Positions 4,920 through 13,971 of a DNA stretch of 29,920 nucleotides are shown one piece after another (position 1 is the stretch's first letter; each line of letters opens with the position of its first letter). This DNA comes from a virus, in IMG/VR virus record IMGVR_UViG_3300010885_032307, positions 1 through 29,920 of that record; one strand, 5' to 3'. A program made the translations under genes and the position numbers. The notes beneath the pieces were generated by a model, which was not told the origin of the DNA, did no database searches, and saw nothing but the letters and a program-made list of their open reading frames with translations.

Positions 4920-7718
4920 ATGGCAAAAATATCTACGTACGCTTTAGCAAATACTCCTTTATCATTAAGCGATAGGCTAATAGGTACGGAGGCCGTTAGA
5001 GTTCCTGCATCTAAGACACCTCTTGCTACGAAGAACTTTTCATTAGGAGAGCTTTTAACTTTGTTTTCTTCAGAATGGACAGGTAATAATCTTCAAGAAG
5101 TTCTTGATCAGGGTAATTCTGCTACGCAGAGTATGTATCTTACAGGTCAAATAACAACAACCTCAATTAAGGCTACCAATATTATTGATACTGTAAATAA
5201 TTTTGGCAATACAGGTCAAGTATTATCAAATTCAGGAGCAGGGATTAGTTGGGTATATTTACAATATACATTACAAGATATATTAGATCAAGGTAATACT
5301 GCTACGCAGAATATAAATCTTACGGGAACTATAACTGCAAGTACAATTAAACCTGTAAACATTACTGATACATTATCTTCTAATGGAAGTGTAGGTCAGG
5401 TATTAACTAAGGTGATAGGTGGAATACAATGGGCTGCTACTCCTGCAAGTACATTACAAGCTGTATTAACTGCAGGTAATTCTGCTACTAATAATATAAA
5501 TCTTACAGGCACTATAACTGCTGACAATATTCATTTAGGTAAAATAAGGGATTCTGCAAGTAGTTATGGTACGAGTGGTCAGATACTTAAGAGTCAAGGC
5601 TCAGCAAGTGGGATACTTTGGTTCACACCGGCTGCTGCTACATTACAAAGTGTTCTTGATGCAAATAATGCTGCTGTACAAGATATAACTCTTCAAGGAC
5701 TTATAACTACTACATTAATTAAACCTGCAAATATTCAGGATTTTGCTTCAAGCATAGGTTCTGTAGGACAGGTATTAACTCGTAATCCGGCAGGTATAGT
5801 ATGGGCTACTCCTACAGGTGGTGGTGGAAGTCAAACTTTAGACCAAGTATTAAATGTAGGAAGCGATACTAATCATGATGCTACTTTTAATAGTCTTGTA
5901 AATATAGATGAACTTAAAGCTTTGACTATTAGGGATTATTATAATAGCGCAGGAACTGCAGGCCAAGTATTAAGTAAGGAAGTTGGAGGATTTATAAAAT
6001 GGGCTACTCCTACTCCGGGAGGGGTTACTAAGATTACTGCAGGGACAAATGTGACAATATCTCCAATTGGAGGTACAGGTGACGTAACTATAAATGCTAC
6101 AGGTGGAGTTCAGAATTTACAAGAAGTAACTGATGAAGGTAGTATTACTACCAATGATATAAGTATTAATAGTTTAAATTTATATGATGGGGCTTATGGG
6201 GGATATCAAAATATATCTATTGGAGACCATAGCATTGGGTTCATTCCTTCTGTAGCAGCTTCTTCTTATCCTTTTACTATAAGTTGGGATTCTATAAATG
6301 CAAGTCGTCAATATGATTTGCCTAATGCGTCAGGATTTTTTGCATTATCAGTTAATGGAGCAACTGCAGATAATACCGGGAATATAGTAATATCAACAAG
6401 TGGGAATCTTCAGCAAGTAACTGATGCAGGAAGTGTAACGACTAATGATATAAGTGTAAATAGTGTTTATTTTTATGATGATGCTGCAGGTGAATATGGA
6501 AGAATAACTCTTTCTGATAGGCAATGGCTATTTCATGATGCAGATGATATTGTAAGATGTTCTTTTCAAGAAGGATCGTTAAGTTTATTTAATGGAACAG
6601 CAACATATACTTTTGTTGGAAATAATTTAACTGCAAGTAAGTTTCTTGAAGCTCCTAATTACTCAGGAACAGGAGCACGGACTTTGGCTATCTCTGTTAA
6701 TGGTGTAACGGCAGATACTGCAGGTGATATAACAATAGCAAGTGGAGCTTTGCCTTCATTTGAAGTTGATTTAGATGGGGTTACTCAATATGATATTACA
6801 GCATCAGGTATATATACATTTATAAATTCTTATGAGCCATATAATGTAATTGCACTTCCTAATCCAACTTTACATACAGGAGAAAGGATAATTATTAGAA
6901 ATCCAAATCCAATTAATTTATCTGTTGCTGCTACATATGAATTTATATATTCTGAAAGTGGAGGTTTAGTAGTAGATTTTATTCCTCAAAATAGTACTCT
7001 TGAGGTTATATCTACAGGAATTATTTGGACTACAATTTGTAGAACAGCAACAACTAGAAAAAATATAGATTTAACAAGTTCAGATTATACAATCAATGAT
7101 AAAGGAACATATGTTATTGATGTAGCCGGTACAGGTACTTTATTACTTCCTGCAGGCACTTCTTTTGTTGGAGAAAAAATAACAATAATAAATAAGGATA
7201 CTGTTAACCCTGCTATTCTTAATATTTTAACAACTGCATTTATTGGAGGCTCAAGCACTTATATTAAAAATATACCTCCAATGCAAACATTAGAAGTTCT
7301 TTCTGATGGTAATTGGAGAACGATTTCTGATTTAAGACCTTATAGAGTATATACAGCTCAATTAAGTCAAGAGGATGTGAATGATCCTATTGCTATTGTA
7401 CTTGAAAATACATTAGGATATGATTTAACTTGGGATTGTGGGGGAAATGATTGTGTTGAAGGGGATTTTAGATTTTATAATAGTACATATTTCCCTGATG
7501 AAAATTGGGATAAGTTCTATGTGTCTATAAGTATTGGAGGTTCTGCATCTGATCCTACACATTTTTATTACAATGCTCATGCTTGGTTTGATAAAACAAA
7601 TAAAATAGCAGGAGTTTTTGCAGCTATTTTTGATGGAACAACAGCAGGTTCAGGGCAAGCATTATCAGGAGATAATCCTTATACTCCTGCTTCTTTTGAA
7701 TTTAGAATATATAATTAA
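4920..7718 (+). CDS. Long repeat-containing tail fibre / appendage protein
   Basis: A 932-residue Thr/Ser/Asn/Gly-rich, beta-prone protein. Residues 1-50 are the MAKISTY anchor shared with the gene before it. Residues 58-363 hold five repeats of about 60 residues, each starting LQ.VLD.GN and ending GQVL....GI.W. Two related units begin near 399 and 503 (LQEVTDEGSITTNDIS, LQQVTDAGSVTTNDIS). The C-terminal domain from about 805 (VYTAQLSQEDVNDPIAIVLE through SFEFRIYN) is of a type I recall at the tips of Bacteroidota phage fibres and probably contacts the host surface. No endosialidase or chaperone autoprocessing motif is evident. Confidence 0.85.
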   Translation: MAKISTYALANTPLSLSDRLIGTEAVRVPASKTPLATKNFSLGELLTLFSSEWTGNNLQEVLDQGNSATQSMYLTGQITTTSIKATNIIDTVNNFGNTGQVLSNSGAGISWVYLQYTLQDILDQGNTATQNINLTGTITASTIKPVNITDTLSSNGSVGQVLTKVIGGIQWAATPASTLQAVLTAGNSATNNINLTGTITADNIHLGKIRDSASSYGTSGQILKSQGSASGILWFTPAAATLQSVLDANNAAVQDITLQGLITTTLIKPANIQDFASSIGSVGQVLTRNPAGIVWATPTGGGGSQTLDQVLNVGSDTNHDATFNSLVNIDELKALTIRDYYNSAGTAGQVLSKEVGGFIKWATPTPGGVTKITAGTNVTISPIGGTGDVTINATGGVQNLQEVTDEGSITTNDISINSLNLYDGAYGGYQNISIGDHSIGFIPSVAASSYPFTISWDSINASRQYDLPNASGFFALSVNGATADNTGNIVISTSGNLQQVTDAGSVTTNDISVNSVYFYDDAAGEYGRITLSDRQWLFHDADDIVRCSFQEGSLSLFNGTATYTFVGNNLTASKFLEAPNYSGTGARTLAISVNGVTADTAGDITIASGALPSFEVDLDGVTQYDITASGIYTFINSYEPYNVIALPNPTLHTGERIIIRNPNPINLSVAATYEFIYSESGGLVVDFIPQNSTLEVISTGIIWTTICRTATTRKNIDLTSSDYTINDKGTYVIDVAGTGTLLLPAGTSFVGEKITIINKDTVNPAILNILTTAFIGGSSTYIKNIPPMQTLEVLSDGNWRTISDLRPYRVYTAQLSQEDVNDPIAIVLENTLGYDLTWDCGGNDCVEGDFRFYNSTYFPDENWDKFYVSISIGGSASDPTHFYYNAHAWFDKTNKIAGVFAAIFDGTTAGSGQALSGDNPYTPASFEFRIYN
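5091..6008 (+). repeat. Five approx. 60-residue protein repeats in the fibre shaft
   Basis: The repeats start at about residues 58, 118, 179, 242 and 307 of the fibre. Each has an LQ.VL..GN head, an NI.LTG.IT middle with I.D, and a GQVL.....GI.W end. At the DNA level they have diverged (for example caggtattaac versus caagtattatc), so they are an old shaft repeat and not a recent tandem array. Confidence 0.8.
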
Positions 7719-7723
7719 ATAAA

Positions 7724-7951
7724 ATGGATATTAGAAAAATTTCTGTGGGACCTGACTATAAGAATGGTGCTATGCACTATATAGTTGGACAAAAAATATT
7801 TGGGGATACTAATGAAATACATCTAATAAAGTATAATCCCGACAATCAATCAATACTTGTTTATATAATAAATAAAAAGGAAGAGATAGTTCTTTGGAAA
7901 GAATTTACCTCAACGATTCCAATTTCAATTGAATTTAATATAGATTATTAA
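7724..7951 (+). CDS. Small conserved phage protein (MDIRKISVGPDYKNGAMHY type)
   Basis: A 75-residue protein opening with MDIRKISVGPDYKNGAMHYI. It then has strand-like segments (EIHLIKYN, SILVYIIN, EIVLWKEF) and ends with PISIEFNIDY. From memory this conserved small protein recurs in crAss-like and related Bacteroidota phages, usually near fibre or terminase genes; its function is unknown. It is probably a single small beta domain. Its TAA overlaps the ATG of the next gene (TAATG, 7949-7953), indicating coupled translation. Confidence 0.75.
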   Translation: MDIRKISVGPDYKNGAMHYIVGQKIFGDTNEIHLIKYNPDNQSILVYIINKKEEIVLWKEFTSTIPISIEFNIDY

Positions 7952-8514
7952 TGAAGTCACCATTCTATTTTATAGCTAAGCCTATAAATGGAAGAAGATA
8001 TGACAATACAAAAGACATAGAGGGTACTGAAGTTATAGTAAGTACTTCTGAAGAGGACCACAAGTTCTCAAACAGATATGCTGAGGTTGTCGAGCTTCCA
8101 TTAGGTTACAAAGGCCCAATTACTCCGGGCGATATACTACTTGTTCATCACAATGTTTTTAAGTATTATAATGATATGAAAGGCAAGCAGAAGAGCGGTA
8201 AGAGTTTTTTTAGAGATGACATATTCTTTATTGAGCCTGATCAGTTTTTTATGTATAAGAAAGGTTCCACGTGGAATGCATACGATAGGTATTGTTTCAT
8301 AAAACCTATATTGGCAACAGAGTCTTATATTAAAAAGCCATTCTCAGAAGAACCATTGATGGGTGTAATGAAATACTCAAATGAATATCTAATTAGTCAA
8401 GGCGTTAATGCAGGTGATATGGTTTGTTTCTCTCCTGATAACGAATATGAATTTACTGTTGATGGAGAAAAACTATATAGGATGTTTGACCATCAAATAA
8501 CAATTAAATTATGA
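7951..8514 (+). CDS. Putative GroES-like-fold protein
   Basis: A 187-residue protein with a pattern like the co-chaperonin barrel: EGTEVIVS (24-31), then AEVVELPLGYKGPITPGDIL (44-63) and LLVHHN, as in GroES, where a value strand and a K.GD.V.F turn occur. A second half, LMGVMKYSNEYLISQGVNAGD (136-156) then MVCFSPDNEYEF, looks like a repeat of the same layout. Phage T4 gp31 shows that phages can carry GroES substitutes for capsid folding, and this gene lies close upstream of head genes. The assignment is pattern-based; an unrelated beta-barrel virion protein is the main alternative. Confidence 0.5.
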   Translation: MKSPFYFIAKPINGRRYDNTKDIEGTEVIVSTSEEDHKFSNRYAEVVELPLGYKGPITPGDILLVHHNVFKYYNDMKGKQKSGKSFFRDDIFFIEPDQFFMYKKGSTWNAYDRYCFIKPILATESYIKKPFSEEPLMGVMKYSNEYLISQGVNAGDMVCFSPDNEYEFTVDGEKLYRMFDHQITIKL

Positions 8515-8990
8515 ATATAACTTCATTTGATAACGTATTATCAAGTCCTGAATTGTACGTACAAGATATCTATGAGAATGGATTTCAAGATGTATTTGAT
8601 GGAGAAAAAACATTTAAAAATATACAACCTCGTGAGAATGATGATGAGTTTGCTAAGTATGTATTATCTAAGTTTGATGGTTATAAAGTAAATTATAATT
8701 TTATAAGAAAGTCTCCACTTAATCAAGAAGAACCTAACTTTATACATAAGGATGATATGATGGGGGATATTACCTGTATATTATATCTTAATGAGAATAA
8801 ACCTGTTAGTGATGGTACTACTATTTACGATGAAAATAATAATCCAAAATGTGTATTATATTCTAAGTTCAATAGGATGATTTCATTTAATGCAACATTG
8901 TTGCATTCTCGGAATATATATGAGAACTTTGGAGAAGGAGAATACTCAAGATTAATTCAAGTAATATTTTTAGGAAAAAATGACAACTAA
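8511..8990 (+). CDS. 2OG-Fe(II) oxygenase-like protein
   Basis: A 159-residue protein with the core facial-triad pattern of the 2-oxoglutarate/Fe(II) dioxygenase superfamily. H79-K80-D81 (FIHKDDMMGDITCILYLNEN) gives the HxD pair on the expected strand, followed by the usual C-I-L-Y-L-N strand. H132 (NATLLHSRN) is the distal ligand, and R147 (YSRLIQVIFL) could bind the 2-oxoglutarate carboxylate. It resembles DUF6445-type members as I recall them. The substrate is unknown; protein or nucleotide hydroxylation are both possible. Its ATG overlaps the previous stop (ATGA), and its end overlaps the next gene by 11 bases. Confidence 0.75.
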   Translation: MNITSFDNVLSSPELYVQDIYENGFQDVFDGEKTFKNIQPRENDDEFAKYVLSKFDGYKVNYNFIRKSPLNQEEPNFIHKDDMMGDITCILYLNENKPVSDGTTIYDENNNPKCVLYSKFNRMISFNATLLHSRNIYENFGEGEYSRLIQVIFLGKNDN

Positions 8991-9264
8991 AGAAACAAAA
9001 CTAAAGATAATAGCTGCAGGGCATCGTGCAGTACAGGAGCTTATTAAAGTTGCTGAGGAGTCTATATTAAAACCTGACCAAGAAGGTGATGACTTGGCTG
9101 CTGACAAATTAAAGAATGCAGCAGCAACAAAAAAGTTAGCCATCTTTGATGCATTTGAGATATTAAATAGAATAGAATTAGAAAGAGAAAGTCTTGAGGC
9201 GATTGATAAAGGAGTAAGTAAAACAGATACAAAACAAGGATTTGCAGAAAGAAGGTCTAAATAA
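8980..9264 (+). CDS. Putative small terminase subunit or terminase-associated protein
   Basis: A 94-residue, mainly helical, charged protein directly upstream of and overlapping the large terminase gene. The central part, DDLAADKLKNAAATKKLAIF then DAFEILNRIELE (residues 37-68), is a conserved-looking pair of helices that I recall immediately before TerL in related phages. Small terminases are usually larger and have an N-terminal helix-turn-helix, which is not obvious here, so the assignment relies mostly on position. It ends at TAA 9262-9264, which overlaps an ATG in a frame that does not lead into TerL. Confidence 0.55.
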   Translation: MTTKETKLKIIAAGHRAVQELIKVAEESILKPDQEGDDLAADKLKNAAATKKLAIFDAFEILNRIELERESLEAIDKGVSKTDTKQGFAERRSK

Positions 9265-11491
9265 TGAATTATATAAGGTACTAACTGATTATGTACCTGC
9301 TACTACTTTATCTAAAAAGAATAAAGTAAGGTCTTGGATATATGGGTATAATGACGAGCATGATATGGTTATTATATCAAAGACAGGAGAGATAGGGCAG
9401 ATAATAAATATCTCAGGATTAGTTATAGCATTACCTGCTGTTCCTAAGGAATGTAATAAAAGAAGTGATATAAAATCTGAGCAGTATTGGGAAAGAATAA
9501 ACTTCCCTAAAGAGTTATCATCTATACAATCAATATTTCATTGGAATGAAAGGCCATCACAGTTTAAGGATAGATGGGTTGATTATATTGAAAAGCAATT
9601 TGATTATAGGGATGAGGGGTATTGGTTTATGAACGAGGGTGCTCCTTGTTATATTACAGGAGCTCATTGGATGTATTTGCAATGGGCAAGTATAGATGTG
9701 GGATATCCTGACTTTCGTGAAGCTAATAGAATCTATTGGATATTTTGGGAGGCTTGTCGTGCAGATATAAGATCATTTGGAATGGTTTATCTAAAAATAA
9801 GACGTTCAGGATTTTCTTTTATGTCATCATCAGAGTGCGTAAACATAGGTACGCTTGCACGAGATGCAAGGGTAGGTATTCTATCAAAAACAGGAGCTGA
9901 TGCTAAGAAGATGTTTACGGATAAGGTTGTGCCTATTAATAGTAGGTTGCCATTTTTCTTTAAGCCTATAATGGATGGTATGGATAAGCCTAAGACTGAA
10001 TTAGCATTTAGGATACCTGCATCAAAGATTACCAAAAAAAATATGTATGACGTAAGTCAAGATGAGATTGATGGGTTGGATACTACAATAGATTGGAAGA
10101 ATACAGAAGAGAACTCATATGATGGAGAGAAGTTATTATTCTTAGCTCATGACGAGAGTGGCAAATGGATTAAGCCAAATAATATATTAAACAATTGGAG
10201 GGTAACAAAGACTTGTTTGCGTTTAGGTAGTAAGATTATAGGTAAGTGTATGATGGGCTCAACATCAAATGCATTAAGCAAGGGTGGTGATAACTTTAAA
10301 AAACTATATGAAGATTCAAGAATAGGGTTAAGAAATGCTAATGGACAAACTAAAAGTGGACTATATGCTTTATTTATACCAATGGAGTGGAATATGGAAG
10401 GATTTATTGATATCTATGGTATGCCTGTGTTTAGAAAACCCGATACTCCAATTAAAGGGGTGGATGGTAACCTTATTAAAAATGGGGCATTGGATTATTG
10501 GGAAGCTGAGGTCGATTCTTTAAAGAATGATTCTGATGCCCTAAATGAATTCTATCGTCAGTTCCCAAGAACAGAATCGCATGCTTTCAGAGACGAGAGC
10601 AAACAGGCTTTATTTAATCTTACTAAGATATATCATCAGATTGATTATAACGATGGAATGATTAAAGAGCATTATATTACTCGTGGTTCTTTCTATTGGA
10701 AAGATGGGATAAAGGATACGCAGGTTATATGGACTCCTGAGAAGAATGGTAGGTTTTCAATTAGTTGGACTCCTCCAAAGCATGTACAGAATAATGTACA
10801 CGATAGATTAGGGACTAAATATCCCGGTAATGAGCATATAGGTTCTTTTGGATGTGACTCCTATGATATATCTGCAGTAGTTGGAGGCAGGGGTTCTAAT
10901 GGAGCACTACATGGAATGACAAAGTTCCATATGGATGAAGGGCCTGTAAATGAATTTTTCTTAGAATATATTGCTCGTCCTCAAACGGCAGAGATATTTT
11001 TTGAGGAAGTATTAATGGCTTGTGTGTTTTATGGTATGCCAATTTTAATAGAGAATAATAAGCCAAGATTGCTTTATCATTTTAAAAATAGGGGATATAG
11101 AGGATTCTGTTTAAATAGACCTGATAAGCAATATTCAAAACTTACAAAAACAGAACGTGAGCTTGGTGGTATACCAAACTCATCAGAGGACGTAAAGCAG
11201 GCTCATGCGTCAGCTATTGAATCTTACATAGAGAAACACATTGGATTAGACTTAGAAGGCAAGTATAGAGATCCTGAGGAGATGGGGACTATGCCATTTA
11301 TGAGAACATTAGAAGATTGGGCAAAGTTTGATATAAATGATAGGACAAAGTTTGATGCTTGTATTAGCTCAGGCTTAGCTATAATGGCTAATCAGAAACA
11401 TTTATATATGCCGGAAAAAAAAGATTCAAAAATTAGTATTAACTTCGCAAGGTACAAGAATGATGGAACAACAAGTCAATTGATTAAATGA
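9242..11491 (+). CDS. terL: Terminase large subunit
   Basis: A 749-residue motor/nuclease that pumps DNA into the prohead and cuts the concatemer. The ATPase half has LKIRRSGFSFMSSSE (184-198) in the Walker A position, LLFLAHDESGKW (298-309; D304, E305) as Walker B and MMGSTSN (337-343) as the coupling motif. The RNase H-like nuclease has SFGCDSYDIS (D539), PILIENNK (E604) and KFDACISSGLA (D705). Walker A is unusual in lacking GK[ST]. No in-frame ATG exists before codon 42, so the TTG at 9242 is given as start. Conserved-looking sequence (LYKVLTDYVP) begins well before codon 42. The stop overlaps the portal ATG (ATGA). Confidence 0.93.
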   Translation: MQKEGLNNELYKVLTDYVPATTLSKKNKVRSWIYGYNDEHDMVIISKTGEIGQIINISGLVIALPAVPKECNKRSDIKSEQYWERINFPKELSSIQSIFHWNERPSQFKDRWVDYIEKQFDYRDEGYWFMNEGAPCYITGAHWMYLQWASIDVGYPDFREANRIYWIFWEACRADIRSFGMVYLKIRRSGFSFMSSSECVNIGTLARDARVGILSKTGADAKKMFTDKVVPINSRLPFFFKPIMDGMDKPKTELAFRIPASKITKKNMYDVSQDEIDGLDTTIDWKNTEENSYDGEKLLFLAHDESGKWIKPNNILNNWRVTKTCLRLGSKIIGKCMMGSTSNALSKGGDNFKKLYEDSRIGLRNANGQTKSGLYALFIPMEWNMEGFIDIYGMPVFRKPDTPIKGVDGNLIKNGALDYWEAEVDSLKNDSDALNEFYRQFPRTESHAFRDESKQALFNLTKIYHQIDYNDGMIKEHYITRGSFYWKDGIKDTQVIWTPEKNGRFSISWTPPKHVQNNVHDRLGTKYPGNEHIGSFGCDSYDISAVVGGRGSNGALHGMTKFHMDEGPVNEFFLEYIARPQTAEIFFEEVLMACVFYGMPILIENNKPRLLYHFKNRGYRGFCLNRPDKQYSKLTKTERELGGIPNSSEDVKQAHASAIESYIEKHIGLDLEGKYRDPEEMGTMPFMRTLEDWAKFDINDRTKFDACISSGLAIMANQKHLYMPEKKDSKISINFARYKNDGTTSQLIK

Positions 11492-13923
11492 AAAATGTAG
11501 CAATCAATATAACATCTACAGTATTCCCAAGTCAGTTAGCGACTGATGCTGAAAAAGCCTCTGAGGCATTTGGGCTTCAGATTGGTCAAGCTATTCAATA
11601 TGAGTGGTTTAGGAAAGATGGTAATGCCTGTAGGTACTATAGTCAATGGAGGGAATTTCATAGACTTAGATTATATGCAAGAGGCGAACAGTCTGTTGCT
11701 AAATATAAAAATGAACTAGCTATTGATGGAGATTTGTCTTATCTAAATTTAGATTGGACTCCTGTTCCTATACTGCCTAAATTTGTAGATATAGTCGTTA
11801 ATGGTATGTCTGATAGGTTATTTAAGGTTAAGGCTTATGCACAAGATGCTATGTCTCAATCTAAAAGGAATAAGTATCAGGACATGGTTGAGGCTCAAAT
11901 GGCAGGCAAGGACGTACTTGAAAAGATACAAAGTGCTACAGGAGCAAATCCATTTATGATGGATCCTGACCAACTTCCTCAAACTGACGAGGAATTAAGT
12001 TTATATATGCAGCTTAATTATAAGCCTGCAATTGAAATAGCTGAAGAAGAAGCTATTAATACTATGTTTGATGAAAACAAGTATGACGATATTAGAAAAA
12101 GACTTGATTATGACAATACTGTAATAGGTATTGCTATTGCTAAGCACGAGTTCTTATTAGGTGAAGGAGTTAAGATTTCATACGTAGATCCTGCAAATGT
12201 GGTATATAGTTATACTGAAGATCCTTACTTTAAGGATTGTTTTTATTGGGGAGAGATTAAGACTATGGCTATGACCGAGTTATTAAAAATTGATCCTACA
12301 TTAACAAAAGAGCAGCTTCAAGAGATATCAATGTATAGTAAAGGTTGGTACGATTACTATAACGTATCCCAATTTTACAACAATAGTATGTTCTCTAATG
12401 ATACTTGCACATTAATGTACTTTAATTATAAGACTACTAAGAAGGTTGTATTTAAAAAGAAGTTGCTTGAAAATGGTGGTTCTCGTGTAATTGCAAAAGA
12501 TGATACGTTTAACCCTCCTACAGAAATGATGGATGAGGGTAATTTTGAAAAAATACAAAAGACTATTGATGTTTGGTATGAGGGGATAATGGTAATGGGT
12601 ACTAATATACTTTTAAAATGGGAGATGTCTCAGAATATGGTTAGACCTAAGTCTGCTTCTCAACATGCATTACCAAACTATGTGGCTTGTGCTCCTCGTA
12701 TGTATAAGGGGGTGATTGAGTCATTAGTTCGTAGAATGATACCATTTGCTGATTTGATACAAATAACTCACTTAAAGTTACAACAGGTAATCAATCGTGT
12801 TGTACCTGATGGTGTATTCATAGATGCTGATGGTCTTAATGAAGTTGATTTAGGAAATGGTAATGCTTATAATCCTGAGGATGCATTGCGTCTTTATTTC
12901 CAAACAGGTAGTGTTATTGGTAGGAGTTTTACAGGAGATGGAGACTTTAACAATGCTAAAGTTCCTATTACTCAATTAACGTCAAATTCAGGCGCAAGCA
13001 AGACTCAAATGCTTATAGCTAACTATAATCATTACATGGATATGATTAGGTCTGTAACAGGCTTAAATGAGGCCCGTGATGGTTCTACACCTGATCCTAA
13101 CTCATTGGTTGGATTGCAGAAGTTAGCTGCATTAAATTCAAATACAGCAACTCGACATATCCTTGAGAGTGGACTATATATGTATAGAGCATTAGCAGAA
13201 GCTATTACTTATAGAGTAGCAGATATATTAGAATACTCTGATTTCAAAGATGACTTTGTTAATAAGATAGGGAAGTATAATGTTTCTATACTAAATGACA
13301 TATCTGATTTATATATTTATGACTTTGGTATATTTATAGAAATAGCTCCTGATGAAGAACAAAAATCTCAGCTTGAAGCTAATATACAAATGGCATTATC
13401 TAAAGGTGATATTAATCTTGAGGATGCAATTGATATAAGAGAGATTAGAAATTTAAAACTTGCTAATCAGTTACTTAAGTCAAAGAGGATTAAGAAGCAA
13501 GAGCGTGAAGAAAAGATGGCTATGCAATCTCAATCTATAACTGCACAACAGCAGTTGAAATCTCAAGAATTAGCAGGACAAACTGCTATGCAAAAGATAC
13601 AAGCAGAAACTCAGGCTAAGATGCAGATTAAGCAAGCAGAGATAGCATTTGAAATACAAAAGATGCAGCAAGAGGCTCAACTTAAATCTCAATTAATGGC
13701 TGAGGAGTTCAACTATAAGTTAAAGATGGCTGAGATAGAAGGTGGTTCATTATCTGCTCGTGATCAATTAAAAGAAGATTCTAAAGCAAAACGTATTAGT
13801 CAACAAAATAGTGAGCAATCTAAGTTGATTAATCAGCGTAAAAATAATCTTCCTCCATTGAGTTTTGAATCAAATGAGGACAGCTTAGATGGGTTTGATT
13901 TATCAGAGTTTGAGCCTCGTTAA
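11488..13923 (+). CDS. Portal protein
   Basis: An 811-residue protein that would form the dodecameric DNA channel at the capsid vertex. Its length and N-terminal region (QYEWFRKDGNACRYYSQWRE, then LDWTPVPILPKFVDIVVNGM) match portal proteins of crAss-like and related phages as I recall them. The C-terminal third, from about residue 650, is a long Gln/Lys/Glu-rich coiled coil (SQSITAQQQLKSQELAGQTA and onward), probably the barrel/crown helices. It ends in an acidic tail (LDGFDLSEFEPR). Its position directly after TerL, with an ATGA overlap, and before scaffold and capsid genes is standard. No fused protease or MuF domain is visible. Confidence 0.9.
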   Translation: MKNVAINITSTVFPSQLATDAEKASEAFGLQIGQAIQYEWFRKDGNACRYYSQWREFHRLRLYARGEQSVAKYKNELAIDGDLSYLNLDWTPVPILPKFVDIVVNGMSDRLFKVKAYAQDAMSQSKRNKYQDMVEAQMAGKDVLEKIQSATGANPFMMDPDQLPQTDEELSLYMQLNYKPAIEIAEEEAINTMFDENKYDDIRKRLDYDNTVIGIAIAKHEFLLGEGVKISYVDPANVVYSYTEDPYFKDCFYWGEIKTMAMTELLKIDPTLTKEQLQEISMYSKGWYDYYNVSQFYNNSMFSNDTCTLMYFNYKTTKKVVFKKKLLENGGSRVIAKDDTFNPPTEMMDEGNFEKIQKTIDVWYEGIMVMGTNILLKWEMSQNMVRPKSASQHALPNYVACAPRMYKGVIESLVRRMIPFADLIQITHLKLQQVINRVVPDGVFIDADGLNEVDLGNGNAYNPEDALRLYFQTGSVIGRSFTGDGDFNNAKVPITQLTSNSGASKTQMLIANYNHYMDMIRSVTGLNEARDGSTPDPNSLVGLQKLAALNSNTATRHILESGLYMYRALAEAITYRVADILEYSDFKDDFVNKIGKYNVSILNDISDLYIYDFGIFIEIAPDEEQKSQLEANIQMALSKGDINLEDAIDIREIRNLKLANQLLKSKRIKKQEREEKMAMQSQSITAQQQLKSQELAGQTAMQKIQAETQAKMQIKQAEIAFEIQKMQQEAQLKSQLMAEEFNYKLKMAEIEGGSLSARDQLKEDSKAKRISQQNSEQSKLINQRKNNLPPLSFESNEDSLDGFDLSEFEPR

Positions 13924-13942
13924 AAATATTGAGAATTTTGTA

Positions 13943-13950
13943 TAATTTTG
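13943..13950 (+). promoter_or_regulatory. Bacteroidota-type promoter -7 box TAATTTTG
   Basis: TAATTTTG fits TAnnTTTG and sits in the 48-base gap between the portal and scaffold genes. The expected transcript start is near 13957, giving a leader of about 15 bases before the ATG at 13972. A second TTTTG lies at 13936-13940. It would boost the scaffold and capsid genes, which are followed by a terminator at 16516. Confidence 0.5.
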
Positions 13951-13971
13951 TAACAATTAAATTTAATAAAA

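Noticed and set aside
10335-10523. A 62-codon + strand frame inside terL
   Set aside because: It is in a different frame inside a certain gene, with no motif; judged a shadow.
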